Of a stretch of DNA of 31,247 bases, positions 19,033-30,449 are shown piece by piece. A model generated the notes under the pieces. That model saw nothing but the letters and a program-made list of their open reading frames with translations. It had not been told where the DNA came from and made no database searches. Origin of the DNA: Saccoglossus kowalevskii (Eukaryota; Hemichordata; Enteropneusta; Harrimaniidae); the NCBI RefSeq assembly GCF_000003605.2, contig NW_003109080.1, positions 567,861-599,107 on the forward strand, given 5' to 3'. A program made the position numbers and the translations under genes. The stretch's first letter is position 1; each line of letters starts with the position of its first letter.

Positions 19033-22000
19033 ATGAACTGGTCATTGTGTTTATTTTGTCAAACGGCAACTGAAGAACCAAATGTTTGTCCTGCAACATC
19101 TACAAGAAGTGATAGAGGCATTGGGTACATAACATTAGCCAAACATTTACAGAGTTTTGACGAGATTGGTGAGCTTCCAGTAAATTTGTCTAATTTTAAG
19201 GCAGGGTAAGATATATCGCAAACTCTGCTGTAACACAATGCCAAATTTCATAAATCATGCAGAAATAAATTAGAACGAATGTCAAAAAGAACACTTCAAG
19301 CAGGTCAAAAACAAGACTCCTCTGAAATAATTAAACGTACACGTTGAGCCTCCAGTGTTATGAGACAGGAGCCAGGTAAATGTTGAAAGCATGCTCTTTT
19401 GGGTTGGATTCACATGTTCGTGCAGCAGCTCTCCAGATAGAAGATAGTAAACTGCTCCGTAAGCTTAGTGCTGGTGATATGATTGCCATCAAAGCCAAGT
19501 ACCATAACAAATGTCTCGCATCATTATACAATCATGCGCGAGATAAGAGTGAAAGACAGTCAAAACAGACACTGAAACTATGATACACAGTATCGTTTTA
19601 GCTAAGCACATATCTTACATAGAGGAAATGCGATCAGATGAATCCCATGCACCAATTTTTAAACTGACAGACAGGACTACTGTAGATTAGAGCAGTTAGG
19701 TGTGATACAGAAGCAACGAATACACACAACTAGATTGAAAGACAAGCTGTTAGCACATATTCAAGGTTTCTCGGCACATAATAAAGGCCGTGACTTGTTG
19801 CTAGCATTTGATGATGATATTGGCCAAGTTCTTTCTGATGCATTTCACAAAAACAATGATTCCGACGCAGTGACTCTTGCAAGAACAGCACAAATAGTAC
19901 GCCGGGAACTATTTACAAAAACAGTATTATTCAATGATACATTCCAGCCAGACTGTAAACGTAAATCAGTACCCTAATCACTCCTAGCACTAGTAAATAT
20001 GGTTCTTGAGGGTCCCAATATAAAACATCAAGCAGCTAATCCAGAAAACCAAGCAGCACTAACAATTGCTCAATTAATGGAGTTTCACAGTGTGAAGCAC
20101 ATGCGCATAGGAGCAAGTTCCATAAGGCATCTGAAAAACAGTGAAACACCTTTGCCATTGTACATGCAAAAACGAGGATTGATAGACAGACACTCTGATT
20201 TTTTGAGTTTTGAGGTTGTCTGCTGACCTGGCAAATGCTGTATGTGAGCGCTTTGTAGAGCATCAAGTCATTTGTCCCCCTCAACTTCGTGGTGGTGTAT
20301 TTACAACGGCTGCTGTCGATAATATTGACCACAATCCCTCATCAACAACTGCAACAGGCTCCTTTCATGGTACCAGAATCTAAGTGTCAAAGGACAAAGC
20401 AATGACCTTGGTTCTGTGATGATAACGCACACATCTTCTACAAAATGTGTGAGTGCATTGCCTGCATCATATACAAATGTACATCCTGTATCATCTAGAT
20501 GTACATACCCTAGTGTACCTTCTATGACTGCACAAATGGATTATCAACCTATAATAGCGAATTATATAAAGGAAGAAAAAGAATGGCTTGAATATGTTCG
20601 AAACAAGACAGAACATTGCACCACTATAGATCTGGAGGAAATTAACAATGGCATTGAAAATGTGGATGATGTGGAACCGACTGAAGATGCACATACATTA
20701 TATTGGTCTTCCTATCATGCCGCTCATCAGACACAGGACATCCGGCCTAAGTGTACAAGTGCTCTCTTACTACTTTTTCCAGATTGTGCACACTCAATCG
20801 CAATGATTCGTCATTCAATATTGGTAGTACAAAAGGCTGTGAAACATCTCAGTCCAAGACAAATTCCTGTTAATGCATAGATCAACCACTATTTGCCATG
20901 ACAAAAGAAGTACAATGGACTTGGCCATTGACCATAGGCGAAGACCATCTGGTAGCTATGATGGGTGGGCTGCATATAGAAATGGCTGCCTTAAAAGCTC
21001 TGGGTACATGGCTTGATGGAAGTGGTTGGACAGATGTATTGGTTCTTGAAGAGGTTACCACACCTGGAAAAACAGATTCTTTCTTACAAGCTTCCCATGT
21101 GACACGTACAAGATATACCCACTAGATCACTGCTGCATGTCTTTATCAACTTCAATACTTGGCTTACAAGAAGTATCTTGTGTCTAATCCAACTGAAGTA
21201 GCTGTAACTTTTTCTTCCTGGTGCAATGAAAGATCTAAAGAGAGTCCACAATTTCCCTATTGGAGCCTGACTCTTGAAATAGTGATCGAACAAAAGCCAT
21301 TATGAGAAGCTCTAAGAGAATCAAACTTTGCATTGTACATAGCATGACTTACTCACCTTGTCCCATAGATGTTCGCATTGGACAAGACAAATTATGCCCG
21401 CTGGTTACCAGGACATATCAGAGATATGGTTCAACTACCAAAAACTCACCCGTCTGTTCATGATGAATTTAAGAATGGCAAGTTCACAGTACAAAAGACC
21501 ACACATATATTTTCAGCCATTCCTATAAATCAAGCCCATGAACAAAACAATGAATTGGTGAAGGGTGATGATGGAGCTATAGGTCTTACTGAAAACCCAA
21601 GTGCACTGCTAAGATGGATAGTGGCTGGACTTGAACTCCCCAGGATTGTACGTGAATTTGTGGAAGGGAACACATATGATGAAGTAGAGAAATTGCCACA
21701 CCACAATCAACCTAAAGCAAGCCAAGATCGATTCAAGAAACATGTTTCTTCCCTAATTAATGCCGTACAGGAGGTGGGCAACCCCTTCGAAGAAGGGGGA
21801 GATATTATCTCATTAGCATCAAGGGATATTGCTGATTCATCAGTTCCAACAACTGTAAATAAGATAAAAGCAATTGGTGTACTTGTTTCCAGATCCAAAC
21901 CAATAAAAGCTGCTATACCTCAAAACAGGCTCACACTATTCAGGCATAATAGCAAGAACAAAGCAAGTACACACAAACAAAAATTGGCATCAACTAAGAA

Positions 22001-22981
22001 CAATTGCCAGCTATTTTCCAAACTCTACATTGGCTGTCAAAATCGTAATGGTAACCTTGAAGAATTTTTTTCCCACGAAAACCAAAAATATCGTCTTTAT
22101 CTGATGATGGCAAAATCAGATTAGGGGCAAAGAGTGATCTTCTCCTATGTTTAAGTAAAGACACACACTTTCAGAAGATAATCCCAATCACTCTGTTATC
22201 ATCATGGACGGTGCAGCTCTTGTGCAAATGTTAAAACCTGGGACATCTAGAAATTTTCCAGAGTATAGTGAACGAATTTTCCTACCATACCTGGCAAAGC
22301 AATTAGAGCAAGTGGATGACTATTTCACCACAAGTTTAAAAGCATCTACACGGGCTAGAAGAGGAAGTGGAGATCATCAAGAATTCATGATTCGTACAGT
22401 GGACACAGATGTTGTTGTACTTTCCATTGCTGCTGTACAGGCACTTCATATCCTAAAACTGTGGATTGTCTTTGGAACGGGACAGCATTACAGAATTCTA
22501 CCTATTCATTCTTATGCAGCACTTCTTGGTCTGACAAGATCAAAATATCTGCCATTGTTCCATACATTGACGGGATGTGACACAACATCATCCTTTGTTG
22601 GACGTGGCAAGAAAACAGCATGGATGACTTGGGAGAATTTTCCAGAAGTTCTTACCATTAATTAAGGTTAATGATGTCCGCCGTGTTTTATTCACAAAGA
22701 AGGGAAGACCCATTGAAGCTGTCCTACCAACCAGGGACGCACTTGTGCAACATATACTACGAGCTACTTACCAAGGAGGCCATATTTGGGGACAGTCCAC
22801 TTCACCATTGTCAACACTACCGTCTGCTGTTAACTGGGGATGGCATGTTGTAGCTGAGGAATTCCAGCCAAGTCTTGTTATGAACCAGTGCATTGTGGGT
22901 GCAAAAAGGGTTGTTCATCTCGTTGCAAGTGTATTAAAACGAACCTACCATGTACTGCATTGTGTATGTGACAGAGACTAA
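19033..22981 (+). pseudogene. Unclassified multicopy invertebrate protein: Cys N-terminus, HIEM/NYARW core, PIN-like segment, CXC tail
   Basis: One long decayed gene, apparently without introns, with about ten or more interruptions. Parts in order: MNWSLCLFCQTATEEPNVCP (Cys-pair start), FGLDSHVRAAALQIEDSKLL and LRKLSAGDMIA near 19400-19490, TAAVDNIDHNPSSTT near 20305, a middle region ending DCAHSIAMIRHSI near 20780, MMGGLHIEMAALKALGTWLD near 20960, ASHVTRTRYTH near 21100, FALDKTNYARWLPGHIRDM near 21370, INQAHEQNNELVKGDDGAIG near 21530, MDGAALVQMLKPG at 22204, and a segment with RTVDTDVVVLSIAAVQAL and FHTLTGCDTTSSFVGRGKK (22390-22620). This last segment resembles PIN/FEN-type nucleases in its acidic motifs. 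The tail is a cysteine array C-G-C-K-K-G-C...C-K-C...C...C at 22890-22970, like tesmin/TSO1 CXC motifs. I recall the family as long, multicopy, uncharacterised proteins in corals, urchins and bivalves. Mobility is inferred from copy number; its class is unknown. Confidence 0.8.
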
Positions 22982-25900
22982 TCTTCATATTGAAAATTCA
23001 AGAGGATGTGATAAATTCCAAGTTTGCAACTTTTGGAATTTTGTAGAGATTAAACAAAGACATTTTTCAGTGGTGACCATTGATAAAACATGTTTTGAAA
23101 ACATTAAACAGTCCTGAAATTGCATCTTTAATTTACAGTAATTTATTTCATATTTAGTATTATAATTTGTGAAAATACATGGAATTAATTGTGAATTTAA
23201 AGTCACTTATGCCAAAATAGTGTTTTGAACCCCAATATTTTCCCGACATACACTTGTTTGTACTTGAATCCTAATATTTATATGTTCAATTCTCTCAAAC
23301 TGTGTTTCAACAGAAATTCTAGAATCAATATATTATAAGTAGTTATATTGAGGTGATTTTGACTGCAATGTTACCTATTTGCTGGTGAGAATTGTTTGTA
23401 AAGACTTAATCAAGTGCAAATGATATAGTTTTTCTATGTGAATTGTTTATTATCACATATGATCTCTGAAAGTGTGTTTTGAAATATGTTCAAGCTTATA
23501 ATATATCTATATTGCAAATATTACGAAACATGACCTTTTGTAACCTCTAGTTGACCTCTAAGGTCAAGTTCATATTGGTCTAGAAAATAGCGTACATCTC
23601 GTGTTGGGGGTCATCTCCAACGACCTACAAGTAAGGGGCGTCTTACAAAAACATCACATAAGTATATGTATACATTACACATGGACCTCCAACATCGCAT
23701 ACTTACTGAACCTTGTTCAATTTTGTATTTGGGTCTAAAAAAATTATTGAATTAAGTTTGACCTAATCAATTACCTCGTTTACACAACAGCATTTTATCA
23801 AACCCGACAGCTCAGGCCTGCAAAAATGAACCATGTAAACATATTCAGCAGAGTTGGGGTTCAAAAAACCCTATAGGCTGAAATCAGAGTTTGAAAAAAA
23901 ATATTGATTACTCAATTATGACCAAGGCTTTCAGATCGTTTTACATGTATGAGCAATATTAAAATTAAATAAGAATGATATGCTAATAGCAGTCTTGTCT
24001 AGGTAGATAGTCTTGCAGATAGTCTTGTCTAGGCATTAACTGAATAACATTCTGTGATGTACCTGATGTGTTGGGCATGTCATAAAGTTGCATGGTCTTC
24101 CTGTCCATGGATTCATGAATTGTGGCTGTACACTAACAATCTGTCATTGTGTCACCAAATCCAAAAACTGCTTTTGTGTAACTGTCATCTGTTGACTCAG
24201 GAACACATGGAACATCAAAGAAACCAGAGAGCTTTCAAATTTAACTTCTTGTTTATTCCGCCACTTCCAGTTACACCAATGGCACTACTTTGTACATATC
24301 AATACACTCTGGTGATCAGGTGACATAACACCATTACAAAATTATGTATTCTGACGCATGCAATTAAGCAGTCCCATAAACATCACAGTGACCAAATAAC
24401 ATTTTTATCTATGAAACTTGATTCTTTCCCACAGAAATAAAGTATTTTTTAGCTAGCAAACGCTATATAATTTGTTATAACAACCCTCTGAAAACGAAAG
24501 AAATAGTATAGCTTCCAACACACGCCTATGCGTCTATGGGGTTTCCCATGTAAAGTAACGTAAGAGGTCAATGAATTAAGTAAATAAACACCAACCCATG
24601 TGTGCCACTCGCCTTTTACATCTCAGTATAGAGTAGCTCCACAGTTGTTCCGAATGACAGCTTACATCCTTGATGTCATCGATCTGACAAGTATCTGGCA
24701 TTTTGCTAATGGTACACTTTCAAATTCTTCTTTTACTTCTGTGTACGGCTCAGATACCTTCGTCATATGACGCCTCTGTACAGTGCTCCCAATTTGATCC
24801 GAGGGTTTTGTATCGGGTTTAAATCAGGATTATTTACTGTTGATACAAGCATGGAAGTAATTATTACAGTTGACACGGTTTACGGAGAACATATACATGG
24901 TCATTGCTGCGAAACAGCTTTAACTCGTAGGTACACTGTTTCCATACATTTCCATTTTTGCCAGGTTGTAACGAACATAACGTTATATCCGAAATTATAT
25001 TGTGCATCTACATACCATTGATTGTCATTGTATTTTGATACAATGTCTACAACTATATGTAACTAAAAGTTTGATTGAATAATGTATATAAATCATTTAA
25101 GGAAAAATGTAAATCAATTATTATATTATACAAAACAAAGTAAATTTGAATTCTAGTAATAATACGAGGCAAGAAACTAATATATACCCGATTACATCAA
25201 ATGTTGTAATATCCCGCCGTATGAACTGCAAGATATACGAGGTTTGTTTATTTTCTTTCTCTAACTTGGAACACATCACTCATGCCTAAAGTGAATTAAG
25301 AACACGAATTAAGATTTGAGCACATGTTAAAAAATGAATATCAAAACTTGTACAATTATTTTCTGAAAAGAATCATTTTGATTTTGACAAATAATATGGG
25401 ATTTGTACATAAACATTGCATACAGTGTAAACAGTACATACACATTTCATACAGCGTGTAAAATATGTACACTTCATACAGTGCAAACTACATACATGTG
25501 TTCATCACAATACATGAGCATATGTATGTAGTCGTACATACATAATTCATAGTGCCTACACAAATTTACTAATATAATATACACAGTAAATAAAAAAAAT
25601 GTGTGTAACAGGTAGTTAAGAGGGTGAGATTTATTTTAGTTACAATATTAAGGTTTATTGACTTTCGAAATGCATGGTGAGTAATTTATCTTGAATACTA
25701 GTACATACCTTTAATATTATCATCGGCCTTTGTAAGTCCTATAATGTACATTGTCTTTGTATTTAGTCCATTTGAATCCTAACTGGACTTTCACTATATC
25801 AAATACAATACATCCATCACTTTGTCGGATTGGTGTATTTTTTTTCCAGTTTTGCTTGATACAATTTGGCCTGATTTAATAAATAATCTTCATAGATGCC

Positions 25901-27058
25901 AGGTCTGTGGTTGCTGCATGCTGTGAAGTCGTTTAAACTTTTATCTGATGGTAGGTTGAGTATCTTACTATTTCTGAGTATCCTGTATGCTGATGGTGAT
26001 CAACTATATATAGCTAAAACTAAAAACATACAAATGTATATTGAATGTTATTTTGCGACACTAAAAATTAAAGATATAACAACACTTGCAAAAAAAGAGT
26101 TAACATTTTTTTGAATTCAATTACAAAATAACATGGCCATTTCAGAAACCAATACAACTCTGCATTGTAGTTTGTAGAGTTTTTGTTTTTGCATAATTAT
26201 TATTCTAAGGATTTATTTGGACAGGAATCTTAAACAAAAATATTGTTTGTTATTGACAGCTTTGTATTTTAATACATGTTTGAATCAAAATAGTTAAATC
26301 TTAAATGATTGCAGTGATATGCACAGAGAAACAGCAAGGTAATTATTGCCTTGAAAGTGCACTCAAATTCGTACAATTAACTATACTGAATGTTTTCTGA
26401 GAACTTTATTCTTTTGAATTTTAACTTGTATCAATCAACTGTAGGTTTTGGGGATGAAAAAACAAACATCAATTCAACAAAAGAAATTTGTTCAATATAG
26501 AAATAAACTTACCAAGACTGTAGTTGGAAGATATCACCTGTTACATCTATTACCACGTTCTGAAATAAAATTGACGCTTTATTTATTTATTATACTTGCA
26601 TTTAGTCTTCAAAATCGTATCTCTTTTACATCGGCGCCCACAACTCAACCATCAATTTTTTTTGCCAAATTTGAAAAAAATTAATAGTGGTCACAAATAA
26701 CGGGAAATCTAGCTACAATATTAACTGAATAGCAGACTCACTGTGTCACTGAAACAGCATATTGAAAGATGGTGGTTGATGTAATTTCCCCGTAGTTTTG
26801 GTATTGGTTACACAAATAAAACACCCACTGTTGCAATTAATGATGTACATTTGTAGACAAAGTTTATTAACAACATTTGGTGCAAGTTTCACTCAATTTA
26901 ATACATAGACGTATTTATCAAGACTAACATGCATACCAGTACCGATATTCTATTTAAATATATGTCATTAACTTAAAATGAAAATGGTTCCTAAATACTG
27001 GTATATAAACACAATAAATTCCAATTCAACTACCATGCTTACAAATAAAAGTAAATAG
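22982..27058. other. Four kilobases without a recognised gene
   Basis: Short frames throughout (for example 24054-24323, 24767-25021, 25896-26114 and 26448-26684) show no motif or family resemblance. Visible small structures are an everted pair of AGGTCA-type half-sites at 23551-23567, a short direct repeat (AGTCTTGTCTAGG, two copies about 30 bp apart near 24000) and the degenerate tandem array at 25415-25500. Otherwise AT-rich and featureless. Confidence 0.45.
25415..25500. repeat. Degenerate tandem repeat, unit about 29 bp, three copies
   Basis: Units begin near 25415, 25444 and 25472. Each contains (T)TCATACAG or TGCATACAG followed by (T/C)G(T/C)(G/A)(T/A)AAA and a TACATACAC or TGTACAC end. 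Copies differ by several bases. Confidence 0.6.
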
Positions 27059-27118
27059 AATATTAAAGACTCCTTAAAACGTAAAGGTAAGATAAAATAT
27101 TAAAGACTCCTTAAAACG
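27059..27118. repeat. 23-bp direct repeat abutting an element end
   Basis: AATATTAAAGACTCCTTAAA plus ACG occurs at 27059-27081 and again at 27096-27118, identical over 23 bp with a 14-bp spacer. The second copy ends exactly where the inverted repeat of the zinc-finger element begins (27119). Confidence 0.85.
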
Positions 27119-28169
27119 GGTGAAAGTGACCGTCGCCTTGAGACACGACATGACTCTATAGGCTGCGATGCGAAACAAAAAAAAGTCTATATATAAATTT
27201 AAATGGATCTAATATATGTCACTACTCAATGTTCCTCGCCCTTGCGGGTTATGACTAATGTTCACCTAAATGGTTGCAGAGTCTCCTCGCTTTTTTTCTG
27301 TTTCTGGATGTTCGTCTCAACTGGCGTTGATAACGGGTCATCACCCGGGCGAAGGCGTTGAGCATACTTTGTCCATAGGCGCTTCCTCCATTTACAGGAC
27401 TTCGTCCATAGTTGACGGTGGCGCTTCCAACATCGTAAAGGCATTGCTGCATAATGCCCATCCCCTCTGCGTCGCTATCAAGTTTGGTGTCGACCTCCTC
27501 GCTACTTGTGTCCTGCTCCTGTCTCTGCGGCATCGGTTTGTCTTGTGCTGGTCGTGATGGCCCTGGTGTCGGCTCCACAGGCTCCGGTCGCTGGACTTCT
27601 GGCGGCTGACTATCCCGCTGTTGCGATAACTCGGCCATCATGTTAGTTACCATGTGCGTAGCATCAGGAGTACCAAGTAATGGTATCGAGTCTCTCTGTC
27701 TTGTATTATATCGGCAGGACGATGTTACTGTACGCGGGGCCGAGGCTATGTTGGTGCTTCCCTCATTACTGCCAGTTTCCACAGAAGCGATATAGTTACA
27801 AGTTGGTCCTCTGACCAAGGTTTTCATCATGGGAGCCAACACTGGTCTTAACAACAAGTTAGTATGTTGCCTTTGGACGTGGTCCTCGTATTCCTCCCTG
27901 TTCCAAGTAACGGCGGAACAAATCACGCACTCAATCGCCGTCTTCATCATTCCATCTTCCATCTCTCTCTTGGATAATATTACAGCGAATGGTTTCCTCA
28001 TCAGTGGCATTGATCTGTCCGAGAGGCGAAGTGAGCTGCAGTTTGTGTCAAGTTCTCTTATATTAGCCCTGATTTGCATTTTGGTTTCTCAAAACAAAAA
28101 CAATGAATTAGAATATTACTTTGTCTCTATCGCTCGGTTGTAATCAAGACGATGGTAGTCACTTTCACC
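27119..28169. mobile_element. Putative element bounded by inverted repeats, carrying a zinc-finger gene
   Basis: GGTGAAAGTGAC at 27119-27130 is matched perfectly in inverted orientation by GTCACTTTCACC at 28158-28169. The match goes on imperfectly inward: CGTCGCCTTGA against ACCATCGTCTTGA once a 3-base gap is allowed. The 1051-bp interval is more GC-rich than its flanks and holds a single intact gene-sized frame. No target-site duplication is obvious outside the repeats, so either it has been lost or the inverted repeat is not the true end. The superfamily cannot be named from the terminus. Confidence 0.5.
27255..28079 (-). CDS. C2H2 zinc-finger protein of unknown family, 274 aa
   Basis: One of the longest uninterrupted frames in the window. 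Met at 28079; the N-terminal 50 residues are helical and basic. A single classical C2H2 finger follows: CVICSAVTWNREEYEDHVQR then QH, i.e. C-x2-C-x12-H-x4-H with ligands C51, C54, H67 and H72. Residues about 160-200 are Pro/Gln/Glu-rich (PEPVEPTPGPSRPAQDKP), then an acidic stretch (SSEEVDTKLDSDAEG), and the C-terminus is strongly basic (RRTSRNRKKARRLC). The layout suggests a nucleic-acid-binding protein with a disordered linker. Overlapping frames on the other strand (27270-27557, 27829-28143) are shadows. It fills most of a 1.05-kb interval bounded by inverted repeats. It could be an element-encoded DNA-binding or gag-like protein, or a host gene exon. I do not recognise a family. Confidence 0.6.
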   Translation of the reverse strand: MQIRANIRELDTNCSSLRLSDRSMPLMRKPFAVILSKREMEDGMMKTAIECVICSAVTWNREEYEDHVQRQHTNLLLRPVLAPMMKTLVRGPTCNYIASVETGSNEGSTNIASAPRTVTSSCRYNTRQRDSIPLLGTPDATHMVTNMMAELSQQRDSQPPEVQRPEPVEPTPGPSRPAQDKPMPQRQEQDTSSEEVDTKLDSDAEGMGIMQQCLYDVGSATVNYGRSPVNGGSAYGQSMLNAFARVMTRYQRQLRRTSRNRKKARRLCNHLGEH

Positions 28170-29687
28170 TCATTTGAAAGTCGCTTTTTAATGAAAACAA
28201 TATTCCTTTCCCACATGTATGTTATTCTATCTGGGATCTTCCCTACTTAGATACATCGTTTACTCTAAAGTGTTGACAGATACCCCCTTAGTTACCATTT
28301 GTCGTCCAAGTGCCAGAATAACTCGGCGTCACCAGCTTGTTTCATCAACTCCCTGGAGTCTAGTTCACACATTATACTGCTTTCATGGGAACGACATCGA
28401 TTCCGCTATCTAAATATCTAGTGGCTGTGTTATCTCACTTGCAGCCTCATTGTCAATCACACCTTTTGATGGGACTCCTTGACATACACACTTTTACTCT
28501 GGTTATATACTCGTCACCACAATACGTGTCAGTTATTATAGAGGCACAATCCATGAATTAAATGGTCAATTTTGGTTAATTATTCGCTTAGTAATAGCGA
28601 CCTGTCAATTAAAAAAAAATGAATGCTCATTTTCTTTCGCCTCTTATAACGGTCACGTATGGTGCACACACACATCTGTTTTTATACAACTCAACAACAA
28701 AATAAACACACAATAAAATGTATTAAATGTTTTCCTATACTCTAATAATTAATAATATGTTTATAAAGTAATTTCAACTACATGTTAACATACAATAATT
28801 AGAATCAGACTCACACCAATCAAGTTTCATTACTGACTCTACCATCTTTCAACTTTCAATTTTATTTGAGAAATGTTTTCTCAATCTCTGCTATAACCCA
28901 TCACTCACACACGGCTTTCTCACTCTTTTTAAGTTTTAGTGTAACCACAACCCATCGCACTTACACCAGTGGTATTTCCCATTATTCTAATTTGCTCGTA
29001 TTCAAGGATTTTGCACCCTTTTATTCTTTAACTCCAATCACCCCCTGGTTGCATACTGACGACTTAACGTAGGGAGAACGCAATCTTGTTGATTAGCCAG
29101 GGTGTGAGGTACATTGTCCATTGTCCATCACCTCGCACCATTGTCCATCACCATCACCACCAAGATCTCATTAGTTCCGCCTATGCATTATACAACACGT
29201 TAATTTCACGGGAAGATTTTGTACCACAGTTGCGCCGAAATATAGGGGATTCACTACATTCCGCGCTCTCAATTCGAGCCGCTATAATCAGGCGTGGTTT
29301 TGATAACGGACCGGCTTATTTATGTTGTGTTTTGAACATCTAAGTCCTGGGCACTTTACATCAGATTCTTTTTCTGATTTTAATCGTTTAATATCGTTGC
29401 TTCTCACGTCAGGGGTTTTTCCCGCCAAGCTCTTCCTTCTAGTGCCCATTCTCCCTGCTCTGTTCCATTTATTTATTTCTAAACTAGTTCCCGCGTTTTC
29501 CTTAGCACAATTTTCCTGGTTATTTCAATTTAATTTCTTCTTTTTCATTTGACTATGGGTGATTGGGCCCTTCGCCCAAATAAATGTCTCCAATTGTTCC
29601 CTTCTTTCAATTAACTCTGAGGTTTCTTCCTCCTCCACTATTGTGGCCAATTTATTTTTATTGAGAGCTTTGGTCAAAGTTATCTCT
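28170..29687. other. No recognised gene; may include downstream part of the gypsy fossil
   Basis: Short frames only, none with family resemblance. On the minus strand this stretch lies downstream of the pol fragment at 29688-30449, where the 3' non-coding part and 3' LTR of that element would be expected. A CAT/CCATCACC-rich patch occurs at 29120-29160. LTR ends could not be set because no second LTR is in the window. Confidence 0.4.
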
Positions 29688-30449
29688 TCAGGGTGCTACT
29701 ATTATTTTTCCTTGTCTCTGTGGGGATTCCTTGTATGTTTCAACTATAGCTTCGGTGATGGTTATTCCCTCAGTTTCAGGCTCATTCCACTTATGCATTT
29801 GGTGGGAAGTCTGTTTCTTTTGTCCACCTTTTTCAAGGAGTAGTCTATTTTCATTCTTTGGGGTGCCCTGTTTAAGATTTTTAGATTTCTCCTTCTTTGC
29901 AGGGAGTGTCGTTAATTGATCATCTGGGGGAGGCCCTTCCTGTTCTAGAAGTTCCTTGTTGTTATTTTTCTCCTCCATTTCGGCTCCTCCCTCCAGCACT
30001 TCCTCCTCCTTTAACCAGTTTTTAATTGGTTCCCTCATATATGGCTTCAGCCTATCAAAATGTATTACTTTAGATTTTGAATGAGGACTTCGCTGTAATC
30101 TATAAGTGACATCACTCAACTTTTCAGCAACTATATAAGGGCCCTGCCATTTTGGCTTTAATTCAGGGGATTGTCCCACTTTTTTGGTACTATCCATTAC
30201 CCACACAAAGGATCCTTTACTGAGGGTTTTCCCAACTACATTTCTGTCGTATCCCTTCCTTTGTCTTACTGCACTTTGCCCAATCTGCTTTCTTGCAATT
30301 TCATGAGCGATTTGCAGCCTTTCCCTTAGTGTTTGCAGTGATTGATCTAGGAATTTATTAAGTGGGGCCATTGGGGCCCCTCTTGTATAAGAACAAGGGC
30401 CATGAAAAATTACTGGGGGCCCAGAAGTTGGCATACTGCAACATGGCAT
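29688..30449 (-). mobile_element. Ty3/gypsy retrotransposon fossil: integrase C-terminus
   Basis: A 253-codon open frame on the minus strand holding the end of a Ty3/gypsy (Metaviridae-like) pol gene. The recognisable part is the integrase C-terminal GPY/F module: KGSFVWVMD, KPKWQGPYIVAEKL (GPY at residues 103-105), VTYRLQRSPHSKSKVIHFDR and LKPY. A long Glu/Lys-rich tail follows, which many gypsy elements have after integrase. Upstream of it on this strand (above 30449) no protease, reverse transcriptase, RNase H or integrase core is seen, so only a terminal piece of the element is present. No paired LTRs are in view, so age cannot be estimated from them. No chromodomain was recognised. Confidence 0.85.

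Noticed and set aside
19207-19216. Donor-like GG/GTAAGATA in the long broken gene
   Set aside because: Family-like coding sequence continues right after it in the same frame, so no intron is needed.
27270-28143. Plus-strand frames opposite the zinc-finger gene
   Set aside because: Shorter and without motifs; the minus frame spans both and carries a complete C2H2 finger.
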